Assembly (NCBI RefSeq): GCF_900101675.1
Contig: NZ_FNKG01000003.1
Location: 62,001 to 126,000, forward strand
Length of the DNA stretch: 64,000 bases
Reading direction: 5' to 3'
Source: Curtobacterium sp. UNCCL20
Lineage (GTDB): Bacteria; Actinomycetota; Actinomycetes; Actinomycetales; Microbacteriaceae
Below, piece by piece: positions 9,021 to 17,508 of the stretch. The notes beneath the pieces were generated by a model, which saw nothing but the letters and a program-made list of their open reading frames with translations, was not told the DNA's origin and did not search any database. The translations under genes and the position numbers were made by a program. The number at the start of each line of letters is the position of its first letter. Positions within the stretch are counted from its first letter, which is position 1.

Positions 9021-9710
9021 GTGCGCATCGACATCGTCACGATCTTCCCGGAGTTCTTCTCCGTGCTCGACGTGTCCCTGCTCGGCCGGGCACGGCAGGA
9101 CGGTCTGCTCGACCTGCACGTGCACGACCTCCGGTCGTGGACGACCGACCGGCACCGCACCGTCGACGACACCCCGTACGGCGGGGGAGCGGGCATGGTC
9201 ATGAAGCCCGAGCCCTGGGCGCTCGCGCTCGAGTCGATCCTGCGGCCCGACGGCTCCTCGACGCTCGTCGTCCCCACGCCCGCGGGAACCCCGTTCAAGC
9301 AGACGATCGCGCGGTCGCTGGCCGCCGAACCGCACCTCGTGTTCGCCTGCGGACGCTACGAGGGCATCGACGCCCGCGTGTTCGAGTGGGCGGCGTCCCG
9401 CTGCTCCGTCGTCGAGCTGTCGCTCGGCGACTACGTGCTGAACGGCGGCGAGGTGGCGGCGATGGCCGTGATCGAGGCCGTCGGACGACTCGTGCCCGGT
9501 GTCGTCGGCAACCCCGAGTCGCTCGTCGAGGAGTCCCACGAGGACGGCCTGCTCGAGTACCCGTCGTACACGAAGCCCGCCTCGTGGCGTGACCTCGAGG
9601 TGCCCGAGGTGCTGCTCAGCGGGCACCACGGCCGGGTCGCCGCGTGGCGGCACGAGCAGCAGGTGGAGCGGACGCGGCGCGTCCGGCCGGACCTGCTGCC
9701 GGACGCGTAG
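9021..9710 (+). CDS. trmD: tRNA (guanine-N1-)-methyltransferase
   Basis: A 229-residue SPOUT-family methyltransferase that makes m1G37 next to the anticodon and so prevents frameshifting. It shows the knot motifs [11 protein letters not shown] and GDYVLNGGE, and [12 protein letters not shown] near residue 50-60. GTG 9021 begins 2 nt after rimM. Last gene of the operon; two hairpin elements lie between it and the convergent map gene. Confidence 0.95.
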   Translation: MRIDIVTIFPEFFSVLDVSLLGRARQDGLLDLHVHDLRSWTTDRHRTVDDTPYGGGAGMVMKPEPWALALESILRPDGSSTLVVPTPAGTPFKQTIARSLAAEPHLVFACGRYEGIDARVFEWAASRCSVVELSLGDYVLNGGEVAAMAVIEAVGRLVPGVVGNPESLVEESHEDGLLEYPSYTKPASWRDLEVPEVLLSGHHGRVAAWRHEQQVERTRRVRPDLLPDA

Positions 9711-9739
9711 CGCGGGGCTCGTTCGCCGCTCGGTGGTCG

Positions 9740-9811
9740 GCCCGAGTCTCGTGGTGAGCGACCGATCTCGTGCTTCCGGCCCCGAGAACGGTCGCTGTGC
9801 CCGAGTCTCGG
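9740..9811. repeat. 72-bp dispersed hairpin repeat, copy 1
   Basis: The segment is bounded by CGAGTCTCG at both sides and has inner arms GCGACCGATCTCG and CGAGAACGGTCGC that can pair. A close relative lies at 53893-53964. It sits between the convergent trmD and map genes. Confidence 0.6.
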
Positions 9812-9824
9812 CTCCGCCGTGCGG

Positions 9825-9864
9825 GCCTGGAGGCGCGGGGCGGGCTGGTGCCGCGCCTCCAGGC
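9825..9864. terminator. Bidirectional terminator-like palindrome between trmD and map
   Basis: A 14-bp stem (GCCTGGAGGCGCGG and its complement) with a 12-nt loop, ending 3 nt before the map stop codon. Member of the CTGGAGGC palindrome family, well placed to end both convergent transcripts. No T-tract. Confidence 0.6.
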
Positions 9865-9867
9865 TCG

Positions 9868-10650
9868 CTACTGGTCGCGCTGGGCGCGACGGAGGGTCAG
9901 GACCTCGGGACCGGTCTCGGTGACCGCGACCGTGTGCTCGACGTGCGCGGCACGCGAACCGTCGACGCTCTTGAGGGTCCACCCGTCGTCGTCCTGGGAG
10001 AGCTCGTCGGTGCCCTGCATGAGCCACGGCTCGATCGCGACGACGAGCCCCGGCCGCAGCTTCAGCCCACGGCCCGGACGGCCGTCGTTCGGCACGTGCG
10101 GGTCGCCGTGCATCGTGTGCCCGACGCCGTGGCCGCCGAACTGCAGGTTGACGTCGTAGCCAGCCGCGCGGGCCTCGGCGCCGATCGCGTACGACACGTC
10201 GCCGAGCTTGTTGCCCGTCCGGAACTGTGCGATCCCCGCCGCCAGTGCGCGCTCCACCGTGGCGATCAGTCGCTGGTCCTCGTCGCGTGGCGTGCCCACC
10301 TGCACCGAGACGGCGGAGTCGGCGACCCAGCCGTCGACGCTCGCGGCGAAGTCGAGGCTCACCAGGTCGCCGTCGACGAGCGTGTAGTCGTGCGGCAGGC
10401 CGTGCAGCGCGGCGTCGTTCACCGAGGTGCAGAGGTTCTTGCCGAACGGCGACTTGCCGAACGACGGGTGGTAGTCGACGTAGCAGCTCTCGGCGCCGCG
10501 GTCGGCGATCATCCGCGCGGCGACCCGGTCGAGGTCGAGGAGGTTCACGCCGACGTCGACGGTCTCCAGCAGCTCGTCGAGGACGTCGGCGACGAACCGG
10601 CCGGCGACGCGCAGGCCGTTCAGCTCGGCGGGGGTGCGGAGTTCGATCAT
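9868..10650 (-). CDS. map: Type I methionine aminopeptidase
   Basis: A 260-residue M24 metallopeptidase that removes the initiator Met from nascent proteins. All five metal ligands are visible: the two Asp in LDFAASVDGWVADSA, His in GHGVGHTMHG, Glu in AIEPWL and Glu in HVEHTV. Start ATG 10650 gives MIELRTPAE; CAGGAT lies 6 nt before it, so the message may be leaderless. Convergent with trmD and divergent from rplS. Confidence 0.95.
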   Translation of the reverse strand: MIELRTPAELNGLRVAGRFVADVLDELLETVDVGVNLLDLDRVAARMIADRGAESCYVDYHPSFGKSPFGKNLCTSVNDAALHGLPHDYTLVDGDLVSLDFAASVDGWVADSAVSVQVGTPRDEDQRLIATVERALAAGIAQFRTGNKLGDVSYAIGAEARAAGYDVNLQFGGHGVGHTMHGDPHVPNDGRPGRGLKLRPGLVVAIEPWLMQGTDELSQDDDGWTLKSVDGSRAAHVEHTVAVTETGPEVLTLRRAQRDQ

Positions 10651-10656
10651 GAGTCC

Positions 10657-10662
10657 ATCCTG
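10657..10662 (-). promoter_or_regulatory. -10 box of map
   Basis: CAGGAT on the minus strand ends 6 nt before the map ATG and fits a leaderless transcript. The same hexamer on the other strand at 10693-10698 may serve rplS. Confidence 0.4.
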
Positions 10663-10692
10663 CCGGTGTTTGGTGTGGGCGTGCTCCTGTGG

Positions 10693-10698
10693 CAGGAT
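10693..10698 (+). promoter_or_regulatory. Candidate -10 box of rplS
   Basis: CAGGAT within GGCAGGATGG would give an rplS leader of about 110 nt, a usual length for ribosomal-protein mRNAs. No clear -35. Confidence 0.3.
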
Positions 10699-10817
10699 GG
10701 GTAGCCGTGCCCTGGCTGGACTCTGCCACGGGGGAGTCGCCGACACCGGGCACACACCTTCACTTACCGAATTCGATCCGCGGCGACCCGTGTGCGTCCG
10801 CAGAGAGTGACCCAACA

Positions 10818-11174
10818 ATGAGCCAGCTCCTCGACCACGTCGACGCAGCGTCGCTGCGCACCGACGTCCCGGACTTCCGTCCGGGCGACACCATCAAGGT
10901 GCACGTCAACATCATCGAAGGCACGCGCTCGCGTGTCCAGGTGTTCCAGGGCGTCGTCATCGGACGCCAGGGTCACGGCCTCGGCGAGACCTTCAAGGTC
11001 CGCAAGGTGAGCTTCCAGGTCGGCGTCGAGCGCTGGTTCCCGGTGCACTCGCCGATCATCGACCACATCGAGATCGTCACCAAGGGTGACGTCCGTCGTG
11101 CGAAGCTCTACTACCTCCGCGAGCTCCGCGGCAAGGCCGCCCGCCGCAAGATCAAGGAGAAGCGCGACTCCTGA
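10818..11174 (+). CDS. rplS: 50S ribosomal protein L19
   Basis: A 118-residue L19 at the 30S-50S interface. Family hallmarks are [21 protein letters not shown] and the C-terminal [22 protein letters not shown] 10818 is chosen because the family starts with a short helix (MSQLLDHVD). Upstream extensions are Pro-rich non-coding sequence. Confidence 0.95.
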   Translation: MSQLLDHVDAASLRTDVPDFRPGDTIKVHVNIIEGTRSRVQVFQGVVIGRQGHGLGETFKVRKVSFQVGVERWFPVHSPIIDHIEIVTKGDVRRAKLYYLRELRGKAARRKIKEKRDS

Positions 11175-11222
11175 TCGCCTTCACAGTGAGCGTCCGCGAG
11201 CCCGACGCCGCTGCTCGCCCCT

Positions 11223-11248
11223 CGTCGATGTACGGTTGTGCATCGACG
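11223..11248 (+). terminator. Hairpin downstream of rplS
   Basis: CGTCGATG and CATCGACG flank a 10-nt loop and are followed by a G-run and CTTCCCTTT. A weak terminator-like structure between rplS and lepB. Confidence 0.4.
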
Positions 11249-11363
11249 GGGGGCTTCCCTTTGTGCCGGCTCGGTTCCCGTCGGGCTGGTTCCCGCTGGT
11301 GCTGGGCCGGCTTCTTCCCGGGTTTGTGGCGTGCGAACTCGAGGCGTGTGAACGAGAGTGGAA

Positions 11364-12107
11364 ATGACGGACACGACTGACGAGACCGGGCGCCGACCCC
11401 GCACCGAGAAGAAGCGCAACGGAGTCCTGACATTCCTCCGCGACCTCGTCATCATCTTCATCGCGGCACTGCTCGTCTCGTTCCTCGTCAAGACGTTCCT
11501 GATCCGCTCGTTCTACATCCCGTCGGCGTCGATGGAGAACACGCTGCAGATCAACGACCGCGTGATCGTCAACGAACTCGTGCCGAACGTGGTGTCGCTC
11601 AAGCGCGGCGACGTCGTCGTGTTCAAGGACCCGGGCGGATGGCTCGACGGGTCCGAGGTGCCGAGCGTCACGCCGGACACGCAGCCCGCAAAGGCGATCG
11701 ACTGGCTCCTCACGCAGGTCGGCCTGGGCACCGGGGACAGCGACGACCACCTCATCAAGCGGGTCATCGGCCTGCCCGGTGACAAGGTGTCCTGCTGCAA
11801 CGACCTCGGGCAGATGTCCGTCAACGGCGTGCCGATCAAGGAGCCGTACCTCAAGCTCCCCGCCGGCGCCCCAGCCTCGGCCACCGACTTCTCCGTCACC
11901 GTGCCGAAGGGCAGCATCTGGGTGATGGGCGACAACCGGAACGACTCCAAGGACTCCCGGTACAACGGCGACACCCCGTCGAAGGGCTTCGTCCCGCTGT
12001 CGGACGTCACCGGTCGCGCCTTCGTCATCTCGTGGCCCTCCAGTCGCTGGACCTGGCTCGACGACCACCCCGAGGTCTTCGCCGGCGTGGAGGAGCGGGA
12101 CAAGTGA
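11364..12107 (+). CDS. lepB: Signal peptidase I
   Basis: A 247-residue type I signal peptidase that cuts Sec and Tat signal peptides outside the membrane. One membrane helix (about 23-43) precedes the catalytic Ser in PSASMENT. The general-base Lys is in IKRVIGLPGDK, and box E appears as GDNRNDSKDSR. Start ATG 11364 has GAGAG a few bases upstream; GTG 11358 is an alternative. It overlaps rnhB by 4 nt. Confidence 0.93.
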   Translation: MTDTTDETGRRPRTEKKRNGVLTFLRDLVIIFIAALLVSFLVKTFLIRSFYIPSASMENTLQINDRVIVNELVPNVVSLKRGDVVVFKDPGGWLDGSEVPSVTPDTQPAKAIDWLLTQVGLGTGDSDDHLIKRVIGLPGDKVSCCNDLGQMSVNGVPIKEPYLKLPAGAPASATDFSVTVPKGSIWVMGDNRNDSKDSRYNGDTPSKGFVPLSDVTGRAFVISWPSSRWTWLDDHPEVFAGVEERDK

Positions 12108-12829
12108 CCGCCGTCCGTCCGTCCCTGCGCGTCGAGAAGAAGCTCCTCGGCGAAGGGCGCGTGACGGTCATCGGCATGGACGAGGTCGGTCGCGGCGCGA
12201 TCGCGGGACCCGTCGCGGTCGGCGTGGCCGCGGTCACGATCGACATCGGGCGGGTGCCGCAGGGTCTCGCGGACTCCAAGCTCCTCACCGCCGCCCGACG
12301 CGAGGCGCTCGACCCGGTCGTCCGTCGGTGGACCCGCACGGCGGTCGGCATGGCCTCCGCATCGGTGGTCGACGAGCAGGGCATCGTCCCCGCACTGGGG
12401 CAGGCCGGGGCGTCGGCGCTCGGTGCACTCGTGGCGGACGGGCTGTCGCTCGACGGCGCCGTGGTGGTGCTCGACGGTTCCTTCGACTGGCTCACCCGCG
12501 CCGTCCCGTCGTCCCTCCGGGTTCCCTCCGACCCGCTCGAGGTCGTCGTCCGGGTCAAGGCCGACCGCGACTGCGCCTCGGTCGCTGCGGCATCGGTCGT
12601 CGCCAAGGTCGCGCGTGACGCCCTGATGATCGCGGCGCACGACGATGCGCCGCACTACGCGTGGGCGTCGAACAAGGGGTACGGGTCGACGGCGCACTAC
12701 GACGCGATCCGCTCGGTCGGGGCACACGCGCTGCACCGGAAGAGCTGGCTGCACCAGGCGTCGAGCGTGTCGCTGGACGGGTTCGAGGAACTGGACGGCG
12801 TTCCGGAGTGGAACGCGGTCGCGGGCTGA
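12104..12829 (+). CDS. rnhB: Ribonuclease HII
   Basis: A 241-residue RNase HII that removes ribonucleotides embedded in DNA. Catalytic acids are seen in GMDEVGRGAIAGPV (Asp-Glu), in the LADSK segment and in VKADRDCASVAAAS. GTG 12104 overlaps the lepB stop as GTGA, so translation is coupled. It keeps the conserved actinobacterial order rplS-lepB-rnhB-DUF2469. Confidence 0.95.
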   Translation: MTAVRPSLRVEKKLLGEGRVTVIGMDEVGRGAIAGPVAVGVAAVTIDIGRVPQGLADSKLLTAARREALDPVVRRWTRTAVGMASASVVDEQGIVPALGQAGASALGALVADGLSLDGAVVVLDGSFDWLTRAVPSSLRVPSDPLEVVVRVKADRDCASVAAASVVAKVARDALMIAAHDDAPHYAWASNKGYGSTAHYDAIRSVGAHALHRKSWLHQASSVSLDGFEELDGVPEWNAVAG

Positions 12830-12856
12830 GCCGCAGTGTCGGCGTCACCGCTGGCC

Positions 12857-12919
12857 GTGTGTGTCGTGTGTGCCTGCGTGTGTGTCGTGTGCGCCTCCGT
12901 GTGTGTCGTGTGCGGCTCC
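12857..12919. repeat. Three tandem 21-bp GT-rich repeats
   Basis: Three units close to GTGTGTGTCGTGTGCGCCTCC fill the gap between rnhB and the DUF2469 gene and end 7 nt before its -10 box. Confidence 0.8.
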
Positions 12920-12926
12920 GCCGCCG

Positions 12927-12932
12927 TAGACT
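12927..12932 (+). promoter_or_regulatory. -10 box of the DUF2469 gene
   Basis: TAGACT ends 9 nt before the ATG at 12942, leaving almost no leader. The same hexamer occurs before frr and ssrA. Confidence 0.5.
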
Positions 12933-12941
12933 GTGGGCGCG

Positions 12942-13265
12942 ATGGATGACGACGAATTCGACGACTACGACCGCGAGGTCGAACTTGCCCTGTACCGCGA
13001 GTACCGCGACGTCGTGTCGCAGTTCCGGTACGTGGTCGAGACCGAGCGGCGTTTCTACCTGGCCAACGAGGTGGAACTCGCCCGCCGGGACACCGAGCAC
13101 GATTTCTACTTCGAATTGACGATGAACGACGTCTGGGTCTGGGACGTCTACCGTTCCGATCGGTTCGTGAAGTCCGTGCGGGTGCTGACGTTCAAGGACG
13201 TCAACGTCGAGGAACTCACATCGCGTGAACTCGAGTTGCCGAAGGAACTCGCACTCGACGAGTGA
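12942..13265 (+). CDS. DUF2469 family protein
   Basis: A 107-residue acidic and aromatic protein (MDDDEFDDYDREVELALYRE...DVWVWDVYR) of the DUF2469 family, which is nearly restricted to Actinobacteria and is found beside rnhB and yraN. No function is established. It has no membrane segment or catalytic motif that can be recognised. ATG 12942 is favoured over an in-frame GTG 9 nt upstream because of the -10 box. Confidence 0.85.
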   Translation: MDDDEFDDYDREVELALYREYRDVVSQFRYVVETERRFYLANEVELARRDTEHDFYFELTMNDVWVWDVYRSDRFVKSVRVLTFKDVNVEELTSRELELPKELALDE

Positions 13266-13376
13266 TCTTCAGTTCCATTGCGGCGGACTGAGAAACGCCC
13301 CGGCAATGACACTCCGGCGGTATTCCCGCGCTAATGTGGTGTGGATTTCCGTCCCCCGAAAACACAGGAGAACGTC

Positions 13377-13730
13377 ATGGCACAGAAGGTCACTGTTCAA
13401 CTCGTCGACGACCTCGACGATTCGCCCATCGCGCCGGGTGAAGGCCGCACCCTCGAATTCGCGTTCGACGGGTCGTCCTACGAGATCGACCTGACGGACG
13501 ACAACGTCGACAAGTTCCGTGAAGCGATCTCCGACTACGTCGCCGCTGCACGCAAGGTGTCCGGACGTCGTTCGAGTGGCGGCAGCGGTGCTCCGAAGTC
13601 CGCCCCGAAGCGCGGCAACTCCGAAGAGCTCGGGAAGATCCGCGAATGGGCGAAGGAGAACGGCTACGAGGTGTCGACCCGGGGGCGCATCTCGACCCAG
13701 GTGCAGGAAGCGTACGCGGCCGCACACTGA
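13377..13730 (+). CDS. lsr2: Lsr2 nucleoid-associated protein
   Basis: A 117-residue Lsr2. The N-terminal oligomerisation domain (MAQKVTVQLVDDLD...LEFAFDGSSYEIDL) is followed by a basic Ser/Gly/Lys linker and a C-terminal DNA-binding domain with the AT-hook-like RGR in STRGRIS. Lsr2 bridges AT-rich, often foreign, DNA and silences it, much as H-NS does. It could act on the element inserted 1.5 kb away, but that is speculation. ATG 13377 follows CAGGAG. Confidence 0.93.
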   Translation: MAQKVTVQLVDDLDDSPIAPGEGRTLEFAFDGSSYEIDLTDDNVDKFREAISDYVAAARKVSGRRSSGGSGAPKSAPKRGNSEELGKIREWAKENGYEVSTRGRISTQVQEAYAAAH

Positions 13731-13742
13731 CATCGGCTCACG

Positions 13743-13806
13743 AGAACCCGGACGACCTCGGTGGTCCGAGAACCCGGTCGACCTCGGTCGTCCGGGTTCT
13801 TTGCTT
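13743..13806 (+). terminator. Lsr2 terminator
   Basis: A perfect 15-bp stem (AGAACCCGGACGACC, 13743-13757, with its complement at 13786-13800) followed by TTGCTTTG. It lies 12 nt after the lsr2 stop and is a convincing rho-independent terminator. Confidence 0.8.
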
Positions 13807-13907
13807 TGTCCTCCACAGAAACCGATATCGCTCCGTCTCTCCACAATTCGTCGCGCGGCACGCTTCCGGTGCGGTGAGTCCGCGAACCTTGCGGCGGAGG
13901 CAACGAC

Positions 13908-14276
13908 ATGGAGCGAACACCGCTGCGGAACAGCAGTCTCGGACGATTCGGTGAAGACCGGGCCGTGGAATGGCTGGAGGACCACGGATTCCGCGTGGTC
14001 GAACGGAATTGGCGATGTCCCCGCGGCGAGGTGGACATCATCGCGTGGCAGTCGTGCACGCTGGTCTTCATCGAGGTGAAGACCCGGTCGGGCATCTCGA
14101 CGGGCCATCCGTTCGAGGCGATCACCGCCTCCAAGGTGGCCCGGATGCGGCGACTCGTCCCCGCGTCGTTCGACGAGCACCCCGAAGTGTCGGCGCGCGC
14201 GATCCGGATCGACGCGGTCGCGGTGCACGTCGACGCGGACCGGGTCGGGGTCGACCACATCGCGGGTGTGCTGTGA
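13908..14276 (+). CDS. YraN / UPF0102 endonuclease-like protein
   Basis: A 122-residue UPF0102 protein with the nuclease-like core: GRFGEDRAVEWLEDHG, RGEVDIIA and FIEVKTRSG, where Glu, Asp and Glu-x-Lys form the Holliday-junction-resolvase-like site. Its role is not proven; the usual genomic link to comM-dprA suggests DNA processing. Its stop overlaps the comM GTG start by 4 nt, so yraN-comM-dprA is one operon. Confidence 0.9.
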   Translation: MERTPLRNSSLGRFGEDRAVEWLEDHGFRVVERNWRCPRGEVDIIAWQSCTLVFIEVKTRSGISTGHPFEAITASKVARMRRLVPASFDEHPEVSARAIRIDAVAVHVDADRVGVDHIAGVL

Positions 14277-15193
14277 CGGGGATCGGACGTGCCGCCGCCA
14301 TCGCCCTGGTGGGCGTCGCCGGCCGACGGATCGAGGTCGAGGCGCACCTCACGAGTCAGCTGCCCGCGTTCAGCATCATCGGGTTGCCCGACACCTCCCT
14401 CGGTGAGGCACGCGAGCGTGTCCGAGCGGCGGCGGCGAACGCCGGATGTCCTCTGCCGGCACGACGGATCACCGTCAACCTCACGCCGGCTGCGATCCCC
14501 AAGCGTGGATCCGGCTTCGACCTGGCGATCGCGATGGCGGTGCTCGCCGCTGCCGAGGTCGCGCCTCGGGTCTCCGAGCGGGTCGTGTACATCGGCGAAC
14601 TCGGGCTGGACGGACGGCTGCGGCCGGTCGCAGGGGTGATCCCGATGCTGCTCGCCGCGCGCGACTCCGGTGCTGAACGGGTCGTGCTGCCGATCGGGAA
14701 CCTCGACGAGGCCCGGGTGGTCGGTGGCGTATCGGTGCACGGCACCGATTCCCTCCGGGCGGCGGCGATCGACGCCGGGGCCCTGCTGCCCGACGTCGAG
14801 GTCCGCGCGGTGCTGCCGACCGCCGCTCCGCCGGACGACCGGCCCGTCGCCGAGCTGTCGGACGTGATCGGCAACCCCATCGGCGTCCGTGCCGTCATCG
14901 CCGCCGCGGCGGGTGGGCACCACGCGCTGCTCCTCGGGCCGCCCGGTGCCGGGAAGACGATGCTCGCCGAACGACTGCCCGGGCTCCTCCCCGACCTCGA
15001 CGACGAGGCTGCGCTCGAGGTCGCGGCCGTGCGGTCGGTCGCCGGGCACGGTTCCGCGTCGTGGACCACCCGTCCGCCGTGGGAAGCGCCGCACCACTCG
15101 GCGTCCGCGATCGCGCTCATCGGAGGAGGGTCCGGTGTGATCCGACCCGGAGCGGTCTCGCGGGCCACCCGCGGGGTGCTCTTCCTCGACGAG
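14273..15193 (+). pseudogene. comM: comM, 5' part (interrupted by element)
   Basis: The first 307 codons of a YifB/ComM AAA+ ATPase: the N-terminal LonC/ribosomal-S5-like domain (SIIGLPDTSLGEARERV), Walker A GPPGAGKTML and the start of Walker B GVLFLDE. ComM is a hexameric helicase that drives branch migration of incoming DNA in natural transformation. The gene is cut exactly at the Asp-Glu codons. As it stands, the frame runs on to a stop at 15379, giving a chimeric 368-residue product with no Walker B function. GTG 14273 overlaps yraN. Joining 15193 to 23868 restores a 506-residue ComM of normal length. Confidence 0.92.
15185..15193. other. attL core
   Basis: CTCGACGAG encodes Leu-Asp-Glu of the comM Walker B. 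Inside the element the sequence continues with an ACCAAAAGG arm (15203-15211), which mirrors CCTTTTGGT beside attR and gives the reconstructed attP a partial dyad. Confidence 0.85.
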
Positions 15194-15236
15194 TCGGGAA
15201 GTACCAAAAGGGGACATCGGAAGCTAAGCTCCAGCC

Positions 15237-16769
15237 ATGGCCACCCCTCTGCGAGCAGTGCTCTACTGCCGAGTGTCTCGCACCACGGAAGAGTCCGTCT
15301 CTATCGACCGGCAAGAGCGCGAGCTACGGCAGGTCGCGGAAGCCGCGGGCTGGCCGGTCGTGCAGGTGTTCACCGATGACGGCCTGTCCGGACGCAAGGA
15401 GCGCGAGAGGGCGGACGCCGCCCTGGCCATGCTCGCCCAGGGCGGCGCAGACGTGCTGCTGGTCTGGGAGCTGAGCCGATGGAGTCGCATGGGTCTCTCC
15501 GCGGTCGCCAAGCTGGTCGGCGTGCTCCGAGAGCGCCCGGGGGCGCTCTTCATCGCTCACAAGGAGGGGCTGCGGTCCGATCAGCCCGCATTCGGGATCA
15601 TGGCCGCCGTCATCGCGGAGGTAGCGGCGATGGAGGCGGAAGGCACCCGCGACCGCATCCGGTCCATGCGCGCTCACGTGCTGAGTCAGACCGACCCCGA
15701 CGAGATGCGGTGGCTGGGAGGGTCTTCGCCGTTCGGCTACCGCGCTGTCGCTCGGCCGAGCGGCGGCAAGATGCTCGTGGTCGACGACTACGAAGCCGAA
15801 GCAGCCCGGACGGTCGCCGAGAAGTTCGCCTCGGGGGTCAGCCTCACCGACGGCACCCGCTGGCTGCAAGAGCACGGGGTGCCCACGCCCCAGTCTCCGG
15901 CGCGGCGTGCCCGGCAAGCGGGGGAGACGGTCGACGGCCTCGACGCCGGGCAATGGCGAATCACCACCGTCCGGAAGCTCTTCCTGTCCCCAACGCTGCT
16001 CGGCCGCACAACCAAGAAGGTGCAAGTGGGGGCCCGGGCAGATGGGTCCGCCGTCGAGGAATACCGGGTCGTGACGGACTCGCAGGGCCTGCCGATTCAG
16101 CGGTGGGAACCGGTGCTCGACCCCGGCACCTGGTCAGCCATCCAGTCGACGCTTACCAAGCGCGGACCGAACGCTCCTAAGAAGGCCGCCAGCTGGCTCA
16201 GTGGGTTCCTCGAATGCGGCCTGTGCGGAAGCGTCATGTACGCCAACAGCCGGAAGGACCGTGCGAACGGGTCTTTCCGGTGCGCCAACAAGGCAGTGCC
16301 CGGACTGGCCTGCCCCGGCGTCTCCATCGCTCGCGTCCCCGTCGAGCACCACGTAGAGGCTCTTGTCCTCGATGCCATCGGCAAGCTGCATGAGTACCGG
16401 ATCACGGAGCGCATCGAGGGTGCCGCCGACCCTGGAGCACTCGAAGCAGTCGCGCAGGAGATCAGCGACCTCCAAGCAGCGCTCGCCGACGACGGTGCCG
16501 ACTACTCCGTCCTCATCCCGCGGCTGGAGGCGCTCAAGGAGCGCAGACGTGCCCTGCTGGAAGCTCCCGGAAAGGTCGTGCGGACGCGCATCCCCACCGG
16601 TCGCACCCTCGCGGAAGCCTGGGCAGAGGGCGGGGTGCGCGAGCGGCAGCACTTCATTAGTGACATGCTCGTTGCGGTCGAGGTAGAGCCGGCAGCACGT
16701 CCCCGGCAGCCAATCGCTGAGCGGCTGCTCGTGGTCTGGAATGACCCAGTAGCGGAAGAGGACGACTGA
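15237..16769 (+). CDS. int: Large serine recombinase (integrase)
   Basis: A 510-residue large serine integrase. The resolvase-like catalytic domain has nucleophile S14 in YCRVSR, then SIDRQE, DDGLSG and WELSRWSRMG. A recombinase domain (about 160-290) follows, then a zinc ribbon with C327, C330, C349 and C359 and a coiled-coil segment (about 395-440) of the kind that governs attP/attB versus attL/attR choice. Such enzymes integrate unidirectionally and excise only with a directionality factor. ATG 15237 lies 44 nt inside attL, the usual position. Which of the small element genes might be the directionality factor is unknown. Confidence 0.93.
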   Translation: MATPLRAVLYCRVSRTTEESVSIDRQERELRQVAEAAGWPVVQVFTDDGLSGRKERERADAALAMLAQGGADVLLVWELSRWSRMGLSAVAKLVGVLRERPGALFIAHKEGLRSDQPAFGIMAAVIAEVAAMEAEGTRDRIRSMRAHVLSQTDPDEMRWLGGSSPFGYRAVARPSGGKMLVVDDYEAEAARTVAEKFASGVSLTDGTRWLQEHGVPTPQSPARRARQAGETVDGLDAGQWRITTVRKLFLSPTLLGRTTKKVQVGARADGSAVEEYRVVTDSQGLPIQRWEPVLDPGTWSAIQSTLTKRGPNAPKKAASWLSGFLECGLCGSVMYANSRKDRANGSFRCANKAVPGLACPGVSIARVPVEHHVEALVLDAIGKLHEYRITERIEGAADPGALEAVAQEISDLQAALADDGADYSVLIPRLEALKERRRALLEAPGKVVRTRIPTGRTLAEAWAEGGVRERQHFISDMLVAVEVEPAARPRQPIAERLLVVWNDPVAEEDD

Positions 16770-16829
16770 GGCAGGAGACCCCCTGCGCGGCGGGCAGCTG
16801 CCCTGGTTCCTCATCGCCAGCTGAGCGCT

Positions 16830-16875
16830 GCTCGGGCGACACGCCCGAGCGGAAGTCAAACTTTGATGCGATTTT
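16830..16875 (+). terminator. Integrase terminator
   Basis: A 9-bp stem (GCTCGGGCG, 3-nt loop, CGCCCGAGC) 60 nt after the integrase stop, with a TTTTT run about 20 nt further on. Confidence 0.5.
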
Positions 16876-17016
16876 TCGACATCTCTGTGGCATGGGCGTG
16901 GGATACACCGACTTCCATCTGTGCACACCGGGCACCACCTGTGACCATGAACCCACTGATTCTGGAAAGGGCGTGTGGGAGCCAGTCCCAACAACTTTGA
17001 CCTGCCCATGTCAAAC
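16855..17016. promoter_or_regulatory. Non-coding gap with two GTCAAA/TTTGAC dyads
   Basis: No gene is supported between 16770 and 17143. Two related inverted repeats stand out: GTCAAA-C-TTTGAT at 16855-16867 and TTTGAC-N8-GTCAAA at 16997-17016. They could be operator sites for an element regulator controlling int or the small downstream gene. This rests on symmetry alone. Confidence 0.3.
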
Positions 17017-17143
17017 GCGCCCAAGGACGTGGGTGGTCGCGGTTACCGTCATAGGTAAGGGCCACACCAACCGGTGCGGCCCGAACCTAGGACTGGCTGA
17101 TCTGTAGGAGGACGAGCCTGTCCGCAAGCGCCCTGGAGGCCAC

Positions 17144-17260
17144 TTGACACAGCACGTTACCCCAACCCTGCCCCGCTGGCCGGTCATCGTCGGCGCGATC
17201 ACTGCGGTGTTGCACCTCGGGGCCGCGACCGTCGAACTCCTGACGGCCCTGCTGCACTGA
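17144..17260 (+). CDS. 38-residue membrane peptide
   Basis: A short open frame starting at TTG 17144, with a strong GGAGG ribosome site at 17134-17138 and a terminator 7 nt after its stop. The product has a polar start (TQHVTPTLPR) and then one hydrophobic helix (WPVIVGAITAVLHLGAATV), so it should sit in the membrane. There is an in-frame stop at 17105 and no other start between. Function unknown; small membrane peptides are common in phages and satellites. Confidence 0.55.
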   Translation: MTQHVTPTLPRWPVIVGAITAVLHLGAATVELLTALLH

Positions 17261-17267
17261 CAGCAGG

Positions 17268-17294
17268 ACGCCCCCGCTTTAACGGCGGGGGCGT
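17268..17294. terminator. Bidirectional terminator
   Basis: A perfect 10-bp stem ACGCCCCCGC/GCGGGGGCGT with a TTTAACG loop. It separates the rightward micro-gene from the end of the leftward operon. Confidence 0.7.
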
Positions 17295-17352
17295 TCGCCC
17301 GTCAAGCGGGCACTTCAGGCCGCTGCTCCGAGATCGAGGATGGTGGCTGCGC

Positions 17353-17508
17353 TCATCGCCATGCATCCTCAGAGTTGCCCCAGCCCGCTTCGAGCGCAAG
17401 CCGCGCTTTGAACTCCGCCAAGGTCATCGCCTCAGGGCTACGTCTCCAGGCCGCCTCGACGGGGTCAAGGGGCTTGTAGAGGTTTGAGCTGTCGGTGTTG
17501 TCGGTCAT
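17353..17508 (-). CDS. 51-residue hypothetical protein
   Basis: A small acidic protein (MTDNTDSSNLYKPLD...MTLAEFKARLALEAGWG) that is not recognised. ATG 17508 overlaps the HNH stop as ATGA and has AAGGAAG upstream, so it is probably translated. It is the last gene of the leftward operon. Confidence 0.5.
   Translation of the reverse strand: MTDNTDSSNLYKPLDPVEAAWRRSPEAMTLAEFKARLALEAGWGNSEDAWR

Noticed and set aside
15194-15379. A fusion protein of ComM with element-encoded residues as a functional product
   Set aside because: The 61 added residues are an out-of-frame reading of the integrase start and look random; the Walker B Asp-Glu context is lost.
16892-17107. 71-codon frame after the integrase gene
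   Set aside because: No ribosome site, no family resemblance, and it overlaps the dyads; not supported as a gene.
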